A stretch of DNA of 64,000 bases from Capillidium heterosporum (Eukaryota > Entomophthoromycota > Entomophthoromycetes > Entomophthorales > Capillidiaceae): the NCBI GenBank assembly GCA_016630905.1, contig WBMQ01000008.1, positions 1,364,001-1,428,000 on the forward strand, in the 5' to 3' direction. The notes beneath the pieces are model-generated. The model ran no database searches, was not told where the DNA came from, and saw only the letters and a program-made list of their open reading frames with translations. Within the stretch, counting starts at the first letter, position 1; each line of letters starts with the position of its first letter. The position numbers and the translations under genes were made by a program. Shown here piece by piece: positions 49,139 to 59,974 of the stretch.

Positions 49139-49882
49139 CTAGTGACAAGCAACATCCCGTGAAGATGGGAGCGGGTCCCACATCCCTACTATGAAGTGAC
49201 CTAAACCGGCTCCCAACGCAACACTTATCATCAAGTACCCATTATACGTCATAAAGATTAGCATAAGTAGGAAGGAGTAAAAGACTTGGGCGGCGTAAAG
49301 AAAACTAGGTAGTACGTTGATGCCGCTGCTCTTTGGACTTGCTTGGATGATGTTGACATGACGCTGTCGATTTCTTTAAAATAAAAATAAATAACCAAAC
49401 AAATGTAAATAAAAAAATATTACAAGCCGACATCGGATTCCAAAAGTTCAGCCGCTTCCTCAACATCTCCATTGCGAACCCCGTAGGCATCGTTTACAAT
49501 TGGCAAGACGTCGGAGCTGCGACGTGCCTTGATCATCTGGGCGTAATTATCGCACCTTCTACTGACTATGCGAAGCGCTTCATACCCAATACCTAAGGCC
49601 ATAACTATAAAGCAGGTCAAGAGGAGTTGAGCCAAGTTGTTGACTCGCCACCAGTCGAATATTATACATAAGTTGTTGGTGTCCCAGTTGAACGTCATCT
49701 ATTTTTATATAATTAGAATTGTTTGTGGTTAAATAAAATGTTTAGTTGTCTGAATGGACGTTGTTAGATTATAAATAATTAAAATATCTGGTTCGTACTT
49801 TCATACCGCATGCTTGGCTATCTCCCATCTTGCTGTGATCCATCTTACTATGATCCATCTTGCTGTGGTCCATGTGGTTCAT
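49139..49882 (-). CDS. CTR-family copper transporter
   Basis: Three exons (49799-49882, 49424-49698, 49139-49373) encode 197 residues. The N-terminus carries MDHSKM three times in overlapping register, then CGMKMTFNW, giving clustered Met and His ligands outside the membrane. TM1 is LAQLLLTCFIVMALGIGYEAL. A cytosolic loop of about 65 residues leads to TM2, which holds the conserved MxxxM (MLIFM). TM3 carries a GxxxG-like ALGAGLG. The tail ends with a Cys-His pair. The family forms a trimeric Cu(I) pore in plasma or vacuolar membrane. The first donor is GTACGA, a weak site chosen because it alone preserves MKMTFNW. The second junction gives GLNRQ. Function is confident; membrane location is not. 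Confidence 0.9.
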
Positions 49883-50842
49883 TTTAGTTTGGAAAATTGG
49901 TAAAAGTAAAAGTTGGATTTCGAATTTGAATGGTTTTAGCCAAACACTTTGATCTTCCAGGAATCATTCTATTTTTGTGGGAAAATAGGCGCAATGTACT
50001 GAGGAGGGCAGTCCCATTCTTTTTAGATATGAAACGTTTGAAAGTATATGTTTAGAAATCGAATATGGGTATTTGAGGTTTTTGATGTAGGTATGGCAAA
50101 AATCCATAGATAAGTAGAATGGATATGAAGTTTACGATGGTTTTAAAACTTGGACTATAGTGATTTTTATCACTTTCTAGGACACCTGTAAACCACTCTA
50201 CCTCTATCCCAGGATATGCTCCCTTATTCAATATTTAAGAATATCCAATTGAGATAATTACTTTGAAATCAAATGTCAAGTGGCCTATACTATATCGTAT
50301 TTTGTATGTAACTATGAAAGAATAAAATTATCGATAAGGATCAAGTCGATTGCTATTATATTTATTGCTTTATCCCTTTATATCCAAGAGACATCACTAT
50401 TTAACGAGACAAAACATAAAATAATGGATATCTAATAGAGTGAGGATATCAGTAAATTTTTGTTTTACAGCTTTCACCAAGAAATACATCATGGTAAAAT
50501 TATGGATAATAAGCTACTATGAAAATTCCAAGGAATCTGATATTTTAGCAACGATCCACATCTTGACCATAGCGCTACACACCTTCAAGCTGTCACAAAA
50601 GTACCACTTCTATTCCTTTGTGTACGGTTTACAACTCACCATTTCAACTACATTCGTCATTTTCACGCTGCAATGAGCATTTTCAACTTTGAGTTTACAA
50701 AATTCCTCAGTCAAGAATGAACTCATAATGTCGGCAAACTTGGTTTCCAACATCATAAATCCATAACTAAAAAATAGTATATATAGCCAAGCCCAAGCTA
50801 CAAAAATCAAAACAAATACAACAGTAAAAAACATATATCAGA
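49883..50842. other. Divergent intergenic region between copper transporter and CsbD-like gene
   Basis: Shared promoter region. The frame ending at 50676 (61 codons from an ATG at 50491) is hydrophobic but has no recognised family and is left unannotated. A TATATATA lies about 65 bases before the CsbD-like ATG. Confidence 0.45.
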
Positions 50843-51142
50843 ATGTCTACCCAACCCAGCAAGATTCACGGAAACAAGGACGCCACTGTCGGCTCCATCA
50901 AATCCAATCTAGGCCACGTAACTGGCAACCATTCCTTAGAAGCTAAGGGTCAAGCCCAAAGCGCCAAAGGTACCGCTGAAGTCGAGCAAGTAAAAGCCCA
51001 CAAATACACTCAAGGTGCTACTGACAAGACCAAGGGTACAGCCAAGGAAGCTTTAGGTAGCGTAACTGGAAATCAAAGTATGAAGTACGAAGGTAAAGCT
51101 GACAAGATCGAGGGAGATGCCCGTATGAACTACAACTCTTAA
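50843..51142 (+). CDS. CsbD-like stress protein
   Basis: Intronless, 99 residues, small, hydrophilic and Lys/Gly/Ala-rich. Two similar halves contain the family pattern: KSNLGHVTGNHSLEAKGQAQ and KEALGSVTGNQSMKYEGKAD. CsbD-like proteins are general-stress proteins in bacteria and occur in many fungi, where they are often abundant; the molecular role is unknown. No signal peptide. Its neighbour at 47.5 kb is another hydrophilin-like stress protein. The 3' end lies 126 bases from the convergent SUN-family gene. Confidence 0.85.
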   Translation: MSTQPSKIHGNKDATVGSIKSNLGHVTGNHSLEAKGQAQSAKGTAEVEQVKAHKYTQGATDKTKGTAKEALGSVTGNQSMKYEGKADKIEGDARMNYNS

Positions 51143-51267
51143 ATTTATAATAAACCTATGTAAATATACATCATTATACCTTTGTTTAAATATATATGTA
51201 ACAGATAAAGTTTATTTTCAAGTTTCATAGAGATGCTAAAAATCATAGTGTAAAAGGCGGGATAAAG

Positions 51268-52192
51268 CTAGTTGCAGAGTACCAGCTTGGCTTTGGCTCC
51301 CGATTCTAGTGACATGGTACAAGTTTTATCTAGGCTATCTAAGGTGCAGCTCTCGCCGATACAGCTGCCTTCCAAGCACAGCAATTTGGCCTTAAAGCTG
51401 GGGAACTTGTTGAAGTTGGCTAGGTAGTTGGGATTGATCATCAAGTTCAAATAAGTCAAACTTAGATACCCTTGGTTGACACCCAAGACGTAAGGGGCCC
51501 AGTTCCCTCTAGGGGTATTAGCATTCCCCCAGATACATGAATCTTGGAACGAGTTGGGTGGGTTGATATAATAATGTGCGCCAGAACCCATCCAAGTACT
51601 GTTGGGTGGTGAAGTTAGGCGTGTTTCCATCTGGTTAGGCCTTAACAAAGTTGGAATGAGCATGATTTCGGAACCTGGATATACAGTCTGACAAACACTT
51701 ATGCTTTTATCTAATAAGTTGTCTACAAACAGATTGTCTCTACCTAGCTTACATAACCCTTTGTCCTTGAATGGGCGTTCCAATTTACCAGCTGCTGAAC
51801 AGTACAGCCCACCGTTCAAAGACCCACATCTAGTCTTGTCAGCGCATTTAGTTTGAGGATCGAACTGTAAGCTGTAATACCCCGATTTGCAGGCAGTAGG
51901 GACACCACGAGTTGGGTTTACAGAAGCTGGTCTCAGTTGCCCAACCACCTTCGTTTAGATATTGCAAATTGCTGTCCGAAGGTAGCTTGCAACTGATTGC
52001 TTCTTCAGTTGATTTGTATGCCTTTGGTTGTTCGTACTGTTGGTTTTGGGTTAAATCGTTGTCTAATCCTGTATAGTTAATTAGGTCGGTCAATGTCGAT
52101 AGACTTGCAGGTGGTGGATCTATAAAGCTTGCAATAGTGGATGGTATTAGGTGTAATGAGACTATTAGTTGTATAAACAATGCTATATTCAT
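51268..52192 (-). pseudogene. SUN-family cell-wall protein gene split by a one-base frameshift
   Basis: A signal peptide (MNIALFIQLIVSLHLIPSTIAS) and linker lead into ISCKLPSD ... GGWATETSFCKPNSWCPY in one frame. The family then continues in another frame with ACKSGYYSLQF, GGLYCSAAGKLE, VCQTVYPGSEIMLIP, YYINPPNSFQDSCIWG and GNWAPYVLG. These match SUN proteins (Sim1, Uth1, Sun4; GH132 wall-remodelling family). The whole span is 925 bases, one more than a multiple of three, and the break falls within about 51890-51905. Everything else looks intact, about 307 residues. It may be a real recent mutation, an assembly error, or a +1 shift at a CCC-T site. The Cys pattern is kept on both sides. Confidence 0.75.
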
Positions 52193-53311
52193 ATTATTAA
52201 TTAATTAGTTGGTTTGCATCAAGATGGAAGATAAATTAAAGTAAACTTTATCAAGTTGGAAAATCTAAACTATATATTTAATCAAGGTATAAAATTAAAT
52301 GCTAGTAAATTTCGTTACTATCATTTCCAAAAGTATAAAGCTTGGAAAATTTCGTAATACAAAGCGAAGCAAATGAGTCGAGTTTGAGATTGGTTATGGG
52401 GTAAAAAACTTGTATTGGTAAAAGTTTGAGATTAGCGTATAAAAGATTAACTGCATTCATAACTATGAAAATTAGACACCTTGGTTTAGCTAGTGTTGGA
52501 TGCCAAACACTTCTACGAGACACCTATAGCGTTATCTAGAACTTACCTTAAACTTTTAAATGAAATTGGAGCCAGCTTTCAGGGGTAGCTCAACAGGATA
52601 AGGTCGAGATTCTAGAGGAGAGTTGCTGTTGGGATATATTTTCATTTAATTGTCTGAGTTCATAATCAACAAGTTTTGACTGGTGAAGGCTGTTGCCAAC
52701 AGCGTATGGTTTGTAAGTCTTTAAAACTCTGATGCGTTGTTTAAAATGACTAGCATGGTTTTACATTAGCTGTCGGCATGGGTTTTATACTATTTTGGGA
52801 AGGTTGAAGCAGGGATCCGATTAAACTTCATAGACCCAAGCCAAATCGTCGGCAGTACTCATACCAAAACTAGTGGTGGTTCCTATACAAACCATCACTA
52901 TTAAAGTAGAATACCCTACAAAGATGTAGTAGATTTAACATATAGTACGATAGGTAGATAGATCCTGTGAGAATCAAGCCAGGTTCGTTAATGGATGATC
53001 AAGTTCAGAAACCTAGGCAAAATAAGCCGGCAAGTCAAGATATGGACCACAAAAAGCTCAAAAGGATAACCTGTTTAGATTTCAAATACTTTAGAAAGCT
53101 ACAAAACCATTTTGCAGGTCATATGGCCAGCCTTTAGCCTATATTTTAATGAAATGTATGTTCAAAAGTATGCCTATATATATTTATAGAGCTTCTATAT
53201 CATTTAAAACCCAGCACTTGCATCCATTACCTCTAAGTCATCGCTATCAGTTCAACTTTAAAACTTTACTATAAAACGTCGAAAATATTTATTTAATAGA
53301 AATGCCAACCA
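52193..53311. other. Intergenic region
   Basis: No supported gene. The minus-strand frame at 52302-52523 is short and featureless. Confidence 0.45.
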
Positions 53312-54415
53312 TTAAAGGTGATTCTTGTAGTCGGTGTAACCTACATGCTTGTCGTCATTCTCATAAACGTAGAAAGTCTTGAAACTGGATGGCTGGCTCA
53401 ATTCGTATTCGTTGAAGAACCTTTCCGGTAGGTCGGGGTTGGCGATGAAGAAGGTACCGAATGCAATGGCATCGGCTTTGCCTTCTTTAATAACCTGGTC
53501 AGCCTCTTCAGCGGTGAACCCACCGTTAAGTATAAGTAAAGTAGGCTTCTTTACCCTAGAAGTCAACAAGTTCAAGTCGATTTCGGTACCCCTACCGGCA
53601 GCATCGAGGGCCTTACTGTACCTAGCGATCTGGATGTGACCGATTTCCCTTTTAACTAACTCGTCGATGAGGTAGCCGTATAGCTCAACGATCTTGTCTT
53701 GTGAACCTTCGCCCATGTCGTTGTACCCGCCACCTGGCGAAAGCTTGATACCGACCTTGGATTTGTCGAAGATGGTAGTGAAGGCGTCGATGATCTCCAA
53801 GATAAATCTAGCGCGATTTTCAACGCTACCACCGTAGTTGTCGGTACGGTGATTGGAGTGCGATTCCAAGAACTGAGCGGGTAGGTAGCCGTTGGCACCG
53901 TGCAGCTCGATACCGTCGAATCCAGCTTCCTTAGCATTGATGGCGGCTTTACGGAACAACTCGACATAAGCTTTAGGATCCTCGATAGCTTCAGGGGTAG
54001 AGTACCCAGGTCGGTTTACTAGCAATCTAAACTGACCGGCGTTGGCTTTGATAGCTGAAGGGGCTGGTGGGGGTACGCCTTGGTTGTGTAAAGTGTGGGC
54101 GGCCCTACCGACGTGCCACAGCTGGGCGTAGATCAAGCTGTCGTTGGCATGTACACTTTCAATAACCTTCTTCCAACCTTCGACCTGCTTCTGGTTCCAC
54201 AATCCAGGAGCTTCGGGCCACTCGGTACCTTGGGGTTCGATCAAGATACCTTCAGTGAAAATCAATCCAGCACCGCTGCGTTGGACGTAGTAGTCAACAT
54301 TGACTTGGGCTGGTATCAGGTTGCGGTTACGGGTCATCGAGGACATGATGACTCGGTTCTTCAGTTTTAGTAGACCGTGCTGTAAAGGCTGTTGTAAGCT
54401 GGTGTATTTGCTCAT
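53312..54415 (-). CDS. Old Yellow Enzyme family NADPH dehydrogenase
   Basis: Intronless, 367 residues. An FMN-binding TIM barrel starts with LKNRVIMSSMTRNR. IYAQLWHVGRAAH and the active-site segment ELHGANGYLPAQFL carry the His/Asn pair that binds the substrate carbonyl and the proton-donor Tyr. HRTDNYGGSVENRARF and DAIAFGTFFIANPDLPERF complete the phosphate site. The family reduces activated C=C bonds of enones, nitro compounds and oxylipins with NADPH. It is cytosolic; no targeting signal is seen. A TATAAATA on the coding strand (54475-54482) is about 60 bases upstream. C-rich codon use suggests good expression. Physiological substrate unknown. Confidence 0.95.
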   Translation of the reverse strand: MSKYTSLQQPLQHGLLKLKNRVIMSSMTRNRNLIPAQVNVDYYVQRSGAGLIFTEGILIEPQGTEWPEAPGLWNQKQVEGWKKVIESVHANDSLIYAQLWHVGRAAHTLHNQGVPPPAPSAIKANAGQFRLLVNRPGYSTPEAIEDPKAYVELFRKAAINAKEAGFDGIELHGANGYLPAQFLESHSNHRTDNYGGSVENRARFILEIIDAFTTIFDKSKVGIKLSPGGGYNDMGEGSQDKIVELYGYLIDELVKREIGHIQIARYSKALDAAGRGTEIDLNLLTSRVKKPTLLILNGGFTAEEADQVIKEGKADAIAFGTFFIANPDLPERFFNEYELSQPSSFKTFYVYENDDKHVGYTDYKNHL

Positions 54416-55493
54416 TGCTAGATGTTTCTGTTGATTCTTGCTTTTTTAATAAACTGATGATGAGTTTGCAGCCATATTTATAGGTGAAGTACATGCATAG
54501 TGCCTACTAAAGTTCAATATTATTAGTAAGCGTACGTCCTCTTTGGTAAATTAAGTTACTCTTGTGCTCGAAATGTTTTGGAGTGCTTACTAAGAGGCTT
54601 GCTTAAAAAGGAAGTGGATGGATTTCAAAGCAGCTACTTTCCAATATGGCTTAAAGCTTGAGCCTATATGATTGGCCAATATGTATCTCCGAAGTGAGTT
54701 GACATCATAAAAGTCAGGTGACGTACGGAGATACTCGTACTAAGTTGTTCATTTTACAATCCATCTCGGTATATGCTGTTGATTTGAAATCTACAAGGTA
54801 GGATCCATCGCCACTGATCATCTATGTGACGTCCATCAAGAAGACTAATATAGGCAAGGGCCACTTACCTTCGGTATATGGGATAAATGACTAATTGCTT
54901 AAAAATCGCAATACCGACTATAGTTAGTATGGACTGTACTGGAACACTTCATCATGCACTTTTATAGCAATTTTTTGCAAATCTAGAGGTGATGTATCTG
55001 CATCGGCTACTTTCAACTAGTAGAAAGTAGATCGAATTGTTTATTGCAAGTGTTTGGTAAAGTCGATAGGAAAAGTATTTGAAATCGTGGTAGTCGAATC
55101 TTACATCGGCCCGATAAAAGTTGTTGAGCCGACTACAGCGTACTTTAGGTCGTGGTAAGATTAACAAAGGTCGCTTATTAAGCTACTTTATTGAACTGAT
55201 GGGCTTATACTATGTTTATCATGACTACTTTGCAACGTGGTTAAAAGTATAATTTTCGGATTAGTCGGAAAATCTACTGGCCAATAAGAGTCACATTACC
55301 AATTGTTGATTTGCCAGTGATCCAAAAGCTTTCCATAGTTATATATCTATTAACGTTATGTAACAAATATATATATAAATTATGTAATAATTGTGGATTG
55401 CTAGCAAAATAGTATTTGAAAACCCGATCAAAAGTTGAGCTGCCTTGATTAGAATGTACTTCAGTACAATATAATGAAAGTATCTAAATCGAG
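54416..55493. other. Intergenic region
   Basis: Promoter side of the Old Yellow Enzyme gene. The minus-strand frame at 54952-55167 has no motif. No repeat seen. Confidence 0.45.
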
Positions 55494-56100
55494 TCAATTA
55501 GAGTTATCAAATGAAGGATTAGTTGCATTGCCTAAGGTGTATTTCACTACAAAGTCGATGATAGCAATTCTATCTTGTCTAAATTTTACCGAGTATACGA
55601 AGCCTAGATGAATTAGATACGATGTTCTTTGAAACGTAGTTGAAGCTATCAAATTTTTTAATAGATAAACTTGGGTTTCTCGTGCTAATGTTTTATTGGA
55701 ATTAATATATCGGATTATTAAACTATGGCAGGTCAAAACTCAGGGAAATGGCTGTCAAAGGACAGTAGAAATCCAAATGGAACGATTTCCGTGAAATACT
55801 TGTCTGCTTTGGTGGCAAAAACCACATGAGCAGACAAACGAATTTCCTCAAGCCATAAGGTATCCAACTACACAGCAAGAGCAAAATAAGTGAGAGAATG
55901 GTAAACTGTAAAAAGAGACTGAGCTTGGTGTGGGCCCAGTTAAAGAACCAAACAACAGTAAAGAGAGATATGCCTTGGGTGTTGGAGTAAATGTCACAGA
56001 TTTTCAACAAGATATCATGAAGCGACAGAACGATCATTAAGAAGACTGTGATTATAGAAAGTTTTGAAAGAGAGCGTCAACAATTAAGCTAATAAAGAAT
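55494..56100 (-). pseudogene. Possible decayed membrane-protein gene
   Basis: Minus-strand frames 55723-56037 and 55494-55736 run in series. The first has two or three hydrophobic spans (ISLFTVVWFFNW, LFLQFTILSLILLLLCSWIP). The second reads ARETQVYLLKNLIAS ... DFVVKYTLGNATNP. The texture and the C-x-x-P before a hydrophobic end resemble a seven-helix receptor fragment, but this is weak, and no intact chain can be traced. Confidence 0.25.
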
Positions 56101-56905
56101 ATTATCAAGTAGGTGAGCGTAGGGTAAACTGATTACAATATGCTTCAGGCTGTAACGTTACTAGAAACCTATTTGTCAACACAATTGTGTGGTCTACCAA
56201 GCTAAACCTCATTTAAGTTGGGATATCGCTACCTGCATCATAAGCTTATTTATATGCTATAGATATCCCTTCAGGCTCGAGATTAAAGTATTTGAATTCA
56301 ACCTCATATTGCTAGTCCATTCAAATACTTTATTGTTATCGAAAGAGCCATAGAAGTACCAACTTCGTAGTGCTAGTCCGAAAAGGTATATGATATCAAT
56401 GTTAACAAAATGTACTTCAATTAGCAAAATATTCTAAAAATATCGTATACTTGAACCTTTGGGAAAGTTTTGATAATTGCGGAGTTGCCTAGTCAAAAAA
56501 GTTAGTATCGTAGTTTAGATTCACTCTGCACTTTATTCAACAAATTTATAATAGAAAGCGTACAATAATTATGAACGAAAAGCACAACCAAACAGAAATC
56601 GGTTAAAACTTTTCTACCAATTTAGCAAGCTTTTAGTCCAATTTACTAATGGAAATTACCAATGGACATCAAGATGATTGCCCACAAATGAATTTGAAGC
56701 TTGAAAGTCACAAAATATACGGATTATAAATAAATCCTAAATAAGGCAAATTGGTTAATTCAAAACAAAAAACGTCAAAATCAAATTGGAGAAGCTTCAA
56801 AGGTAGGGATGGGATATTCGCTTGGAAGGTATTTATTTGAAGCCAGCTTAAAGTTATATAGGGGAGAAGAGCCATTAGAAAGGTTGTATTTTACAGATAT
56901 GCCTA
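56101..56905. other. Intergenic region
   Basis: AT-rich, no coding signal. Confidence 0.45.
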
Positions 56906-57365
56906 CTAGAACTGACAGTACCCGTCGATTTGGTGGAAGCGAGTGTTCCAGTTGGAATAGATGGTAGTGTTGACGACTTGTTTCTTAGTGTTGAGTAGAT
57001 TGATGTTGGTCAACTGTTGAGATTGAGGGTCGAGGTTCATAACAATGTCATTGGATGGGTCATAGTAGTCGATATGGGCTTTCTTGGCCTCCAAAGTCGC
57101 GTACTCAGCTTTGCAGTCATAGACTCCAACTCCATCCCAGCTACCTTCCTGATCCCTACCCATTTGCTCCGACTAACTATTAATACTTGAATGACAACTA
57201 AAATTACCTGGTCGTAATCCGACGAGTTGTCAGAGATGGATTCCTTACGCTTCAAATGTCGGTTTTCGTAGATGGCTAGAAACATTTTAATACTTTTGTA
57301 ACAAAGAAGGATTTGGTATCCTTTATATACTTACCAAATCGTTCATTTTGGGTGAAGTGAGACAT
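56906..57365 (-). CDS. Hypothetical 121-residue protein
   Basis: Three exons (57335-57365, 57208-57275, 56906-57172) splice to one frame. The charged start (MSHFTQNERFAIYENRHLKR) leads to a Ser/Asp-rich stretch, then SWDGVGVYDCKAEYATLEAKK, and a C-terminal part with many Asn, Gln and Tyr ending FHQIDGYCQF. No signal peptide, membrane segment or known domain is visible. The splice sites are good, and alternative acceptors in the second intron give immediate stops, which supports the model. It could be a small soluble lineage-specific protein. Confidence 0.5.
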
Positions 57366-57689
57366 GTCGGCTTATCGCTTTATAAATGAATGAAATGGTG
57401 GTGAAAACTTTGACAAGTGGTAGCAGGTAGAGAAGCGAATCGAAGTTAAATAGCTCCCTTATATAGTTTTCTAAATGGCTGGCTAATCAAAATTATTATC
57501 AACTAAAGGAGTGATTTGCTATTGTTCTTCAGCCTTGCTCAATTAGCTATCGGCAAATGAAAGCTCATGAAATCGAAAAGAATTGGAAGTTGAATCCAAG
57601 CTTATCCTGCTATGCATCGCCCAATAGTAACTTAGGCAAGGTATTCCCTAAAGTTTTGGGTCTAAATTTGTTTCAAGGGCATGAACTAG
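57366..57689. other. Upstream region of the small orphan gene
   Basis: No distinct element recognised apart from AT-rich promoter-like DNA. Confidence 0.4.
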
Positions 57690-58500
57690 CCAGAAAACCT
57701 CAAACCAGATCTTCTGACATGTACTCCAATTAAAAGGGGTTTCCACTGGAATACTGCCTGTCTATTGGATAGAGGCTTGAATCACAAATCACACCCAAAA
57801 GCTTCCCAACATGAAGTTCTTTTAAGAAACTTTGCTGATTATTCCAATTAATTTAGCTTTACCCGAACCCTTTGTTTGCCTTACCTTATCCAGCACCATT
57901 TTGGTAAAAAGATCTCACCAGGTTTTACTTTCTATACACAACCTAATGGTGAAAGTTCATAGCAATTGTCTTCACCTCCCTGAAATTTTGAAATGAATTT
58001 GAAGGGAGAGAATGTCCTGTTCTTGGTTAATAAGATGTAGTGTGCATTATTCAAGTTCAAATTCATAGTATGCTTTGTAAAGTCAATCCAGCTAATTTTG
58101 AACTTGGCGGGATAATCAATTCATTATCGGGACTTTACTTGAGAATTTTGAAGGTTTTCTTCGAGGAGTAGGCCCAATAGTTTCTGAGCATTGCTGATAT
58201 GGGTGTACTTGATTGGATTCAAGTATCGGCAAAGCTTTATCATTGGGAATGGAAAATTGCCAACAGTCAAGTTATCTATTGTACTCACAAACACAAGTCA
58301 ATTTATATTAGCAAGGACTCATACTTGCTATTTCCTTGTACAGCTCTAGATTAGAGTATCCATCAACACGTTGCACTAGGTGTATTAAGAATATACTTAA
58401 TGATCCTATACTCTTAAATCTAACCTTCACCTTAAATCCTTTGTCTTGAAGATTTCTACAATAAGTAGCTTCAATAAGTGCTAATAAATGATCCATTAGC
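57690..58500 (-). pseudogene. Possible decayed protein-coding remnant
   Basis: Minus-strand pieces look protein-like in sequence order: MDHLLALIEATYCRNLQDKG (frame from 58496), TVGNFPFPMIKLCRYLNP, FISKFQGGEDNCYELSPLGC and FQWKPLLIGVHVRRSG. They are separated by stops and frame changes. A GTATGA donor after EIA suggests one intron. I do not recognise the family, and chance open stretches are not excluded. Confidence 0.25.
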
Positions 58501-58797
58501 AAAGCTTACTAAAAGCTACATTCATTAGTAAACTTAATATGTTCTATGTTTAATAACCATTTTGTTATCGTTCGTTAAATCTTTTAAGGTTATAAACTTT
58601 GAGTATATACTTCCATTCATCTTGTACTACATGAAATTAATTGGCTTGATGAGTGTATACGCTACATTCATATAACAGCTGCTAGTATAAATATATAGAG
58701 CAGTAAAGATGTAGCAGCAATTGGAGGGCATCGCTTTAAATCAAGACTAGATATAAAACCATGCTAAGTTATACAAGATTGATGCATTTAATGATAG

Positions 58798-59974
58798 TTA
58801 ATTCTCAGTTGGAATCTCCGATTTCACTGGAATCTCAAATACACCTTGCAAAGCGATGAATGGAACGTAAGGGAACTGCTCCAAGTCTTCAGGTCTAGTG
58901 ACTCCACTGAAAACTAGTACGGGATCGATTTCACTGTTTATACCGGCGACAATACTAAAGACATCAACATAAGTATTACATCAAAAAGAACATCTTACTC
59001 GGTATCCATTCGATCACCAACTATACAGGTTTCCTCACGTTTAGTCTCTAGTCTCCTTTGAGCGTATCTATAGATATGGAGGGTTAGAGATATACAACAC
59101 ATCTCTACCAAAAAGGAAAACAAAAACTTACCTCATCATAAGGGCGCTTGGTTTACCACAGAAGAAGGCCTTTTTACCAGAAGCAAGTTCAATCGTTGAG
59201 ACAAAGGCACCACAAGCTGGGATCAATTTACCGCCTTCACCCGGTCCGTTGACATCCAAGTTGGTAGCTATAAGTTTAGCACCGTGATGGCATAAATCTA
59301 CTGCTTTGGCAATCTTTTCAAAGTTGTGGCTGGAACCTTCACCAATTACTACTACATCGGGGTTCTACAAAATTAAATATAGTTTAGATATAGATGCATG
59401 TAGAAAACGGTGAAAAGATCACAATTGAAAGTATACTTACCACATCATTCATAATGAAACCTTTCTCGTACAAGGCGTAGGATAGGCCTTGAATAGTTAT
59501 AAGGATTAACTAACATATATATAAGAAATAAAATACCTGGTTCACCAATTACGTAACATGTACCTCCATTCTAAATAGGCATGTTAACATAAATATATTA
59601 CTTGAAAAGTTACTGGATACTGGGAAGCCAAAAAGTTGGCGGTGGCCATACCAGAGGTAAAGAACTGATTCTCCTCCAACTCGATGCCTAGTCTACTCAT
59701 CTTCTGCTTCAACTCCTTGGGAGTGGGGGCTGAGTTGTTGGTCAAAAACAAAAACTTCTTGTCGTTGGCCTTCATCCAGCTTACAAACTCTTTGACACCA
59801 GGTAATAGTTTACTACCCTAGTAGGTAAAATTAGTTTGAGTGTTGGTTAATAGTTGCACTTACATGGTAGATAACGCCATCCATATCGCAGATGAAGCCT
59901 TGCTTGGAACGGATCTTCTCTAGCCTAGCTTGGTAGCCTTCACTTCCCGGTTTGAAATAATCGCAGGGACTCAT
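58798..59974 (-). CDS. HAD-IIA phosphatase (4-nitrophenylphosphatase / phosphoglycolate phosphatase-like)
   Basis: Seven exons (59864-59974, 59614-59817, 59537-59570, 59441-59487, 59132-59364, 58999-59067, 58798-58954) encode 284 residues. HAD motif I is CDMDGVIYHG, motif II is TNNSAPTP, the Lys of motif III is in FCGKPSALMM, and motif IV is VGDRMDTDI, formed across a splice junction. The NagD-type cap lies between motifs II and III (VIGEGSSHNFEKI). Relatives include yeast Pho13, which removes toxic side-products such as 2-phosphoglycolate, and bacterial NagD. Length is slightly below Pho13. Cytosolic. The exact substrate cannot be read. Confidence 0.9.

Noticed and set aside
49882-50842. 61-codon hydrophobic frame at 50491-50676
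   Set aside because: No family, no splice partners, and a length expected by chance in AT-rich DNA.
52561-52640. tRNA-like words (GGGGTAGCTCAACAGGA, GGTCGAGATTC)
   Set aside because: The pieces do not fold into a cloverleaf by eye and no paired acceptor stem is present.
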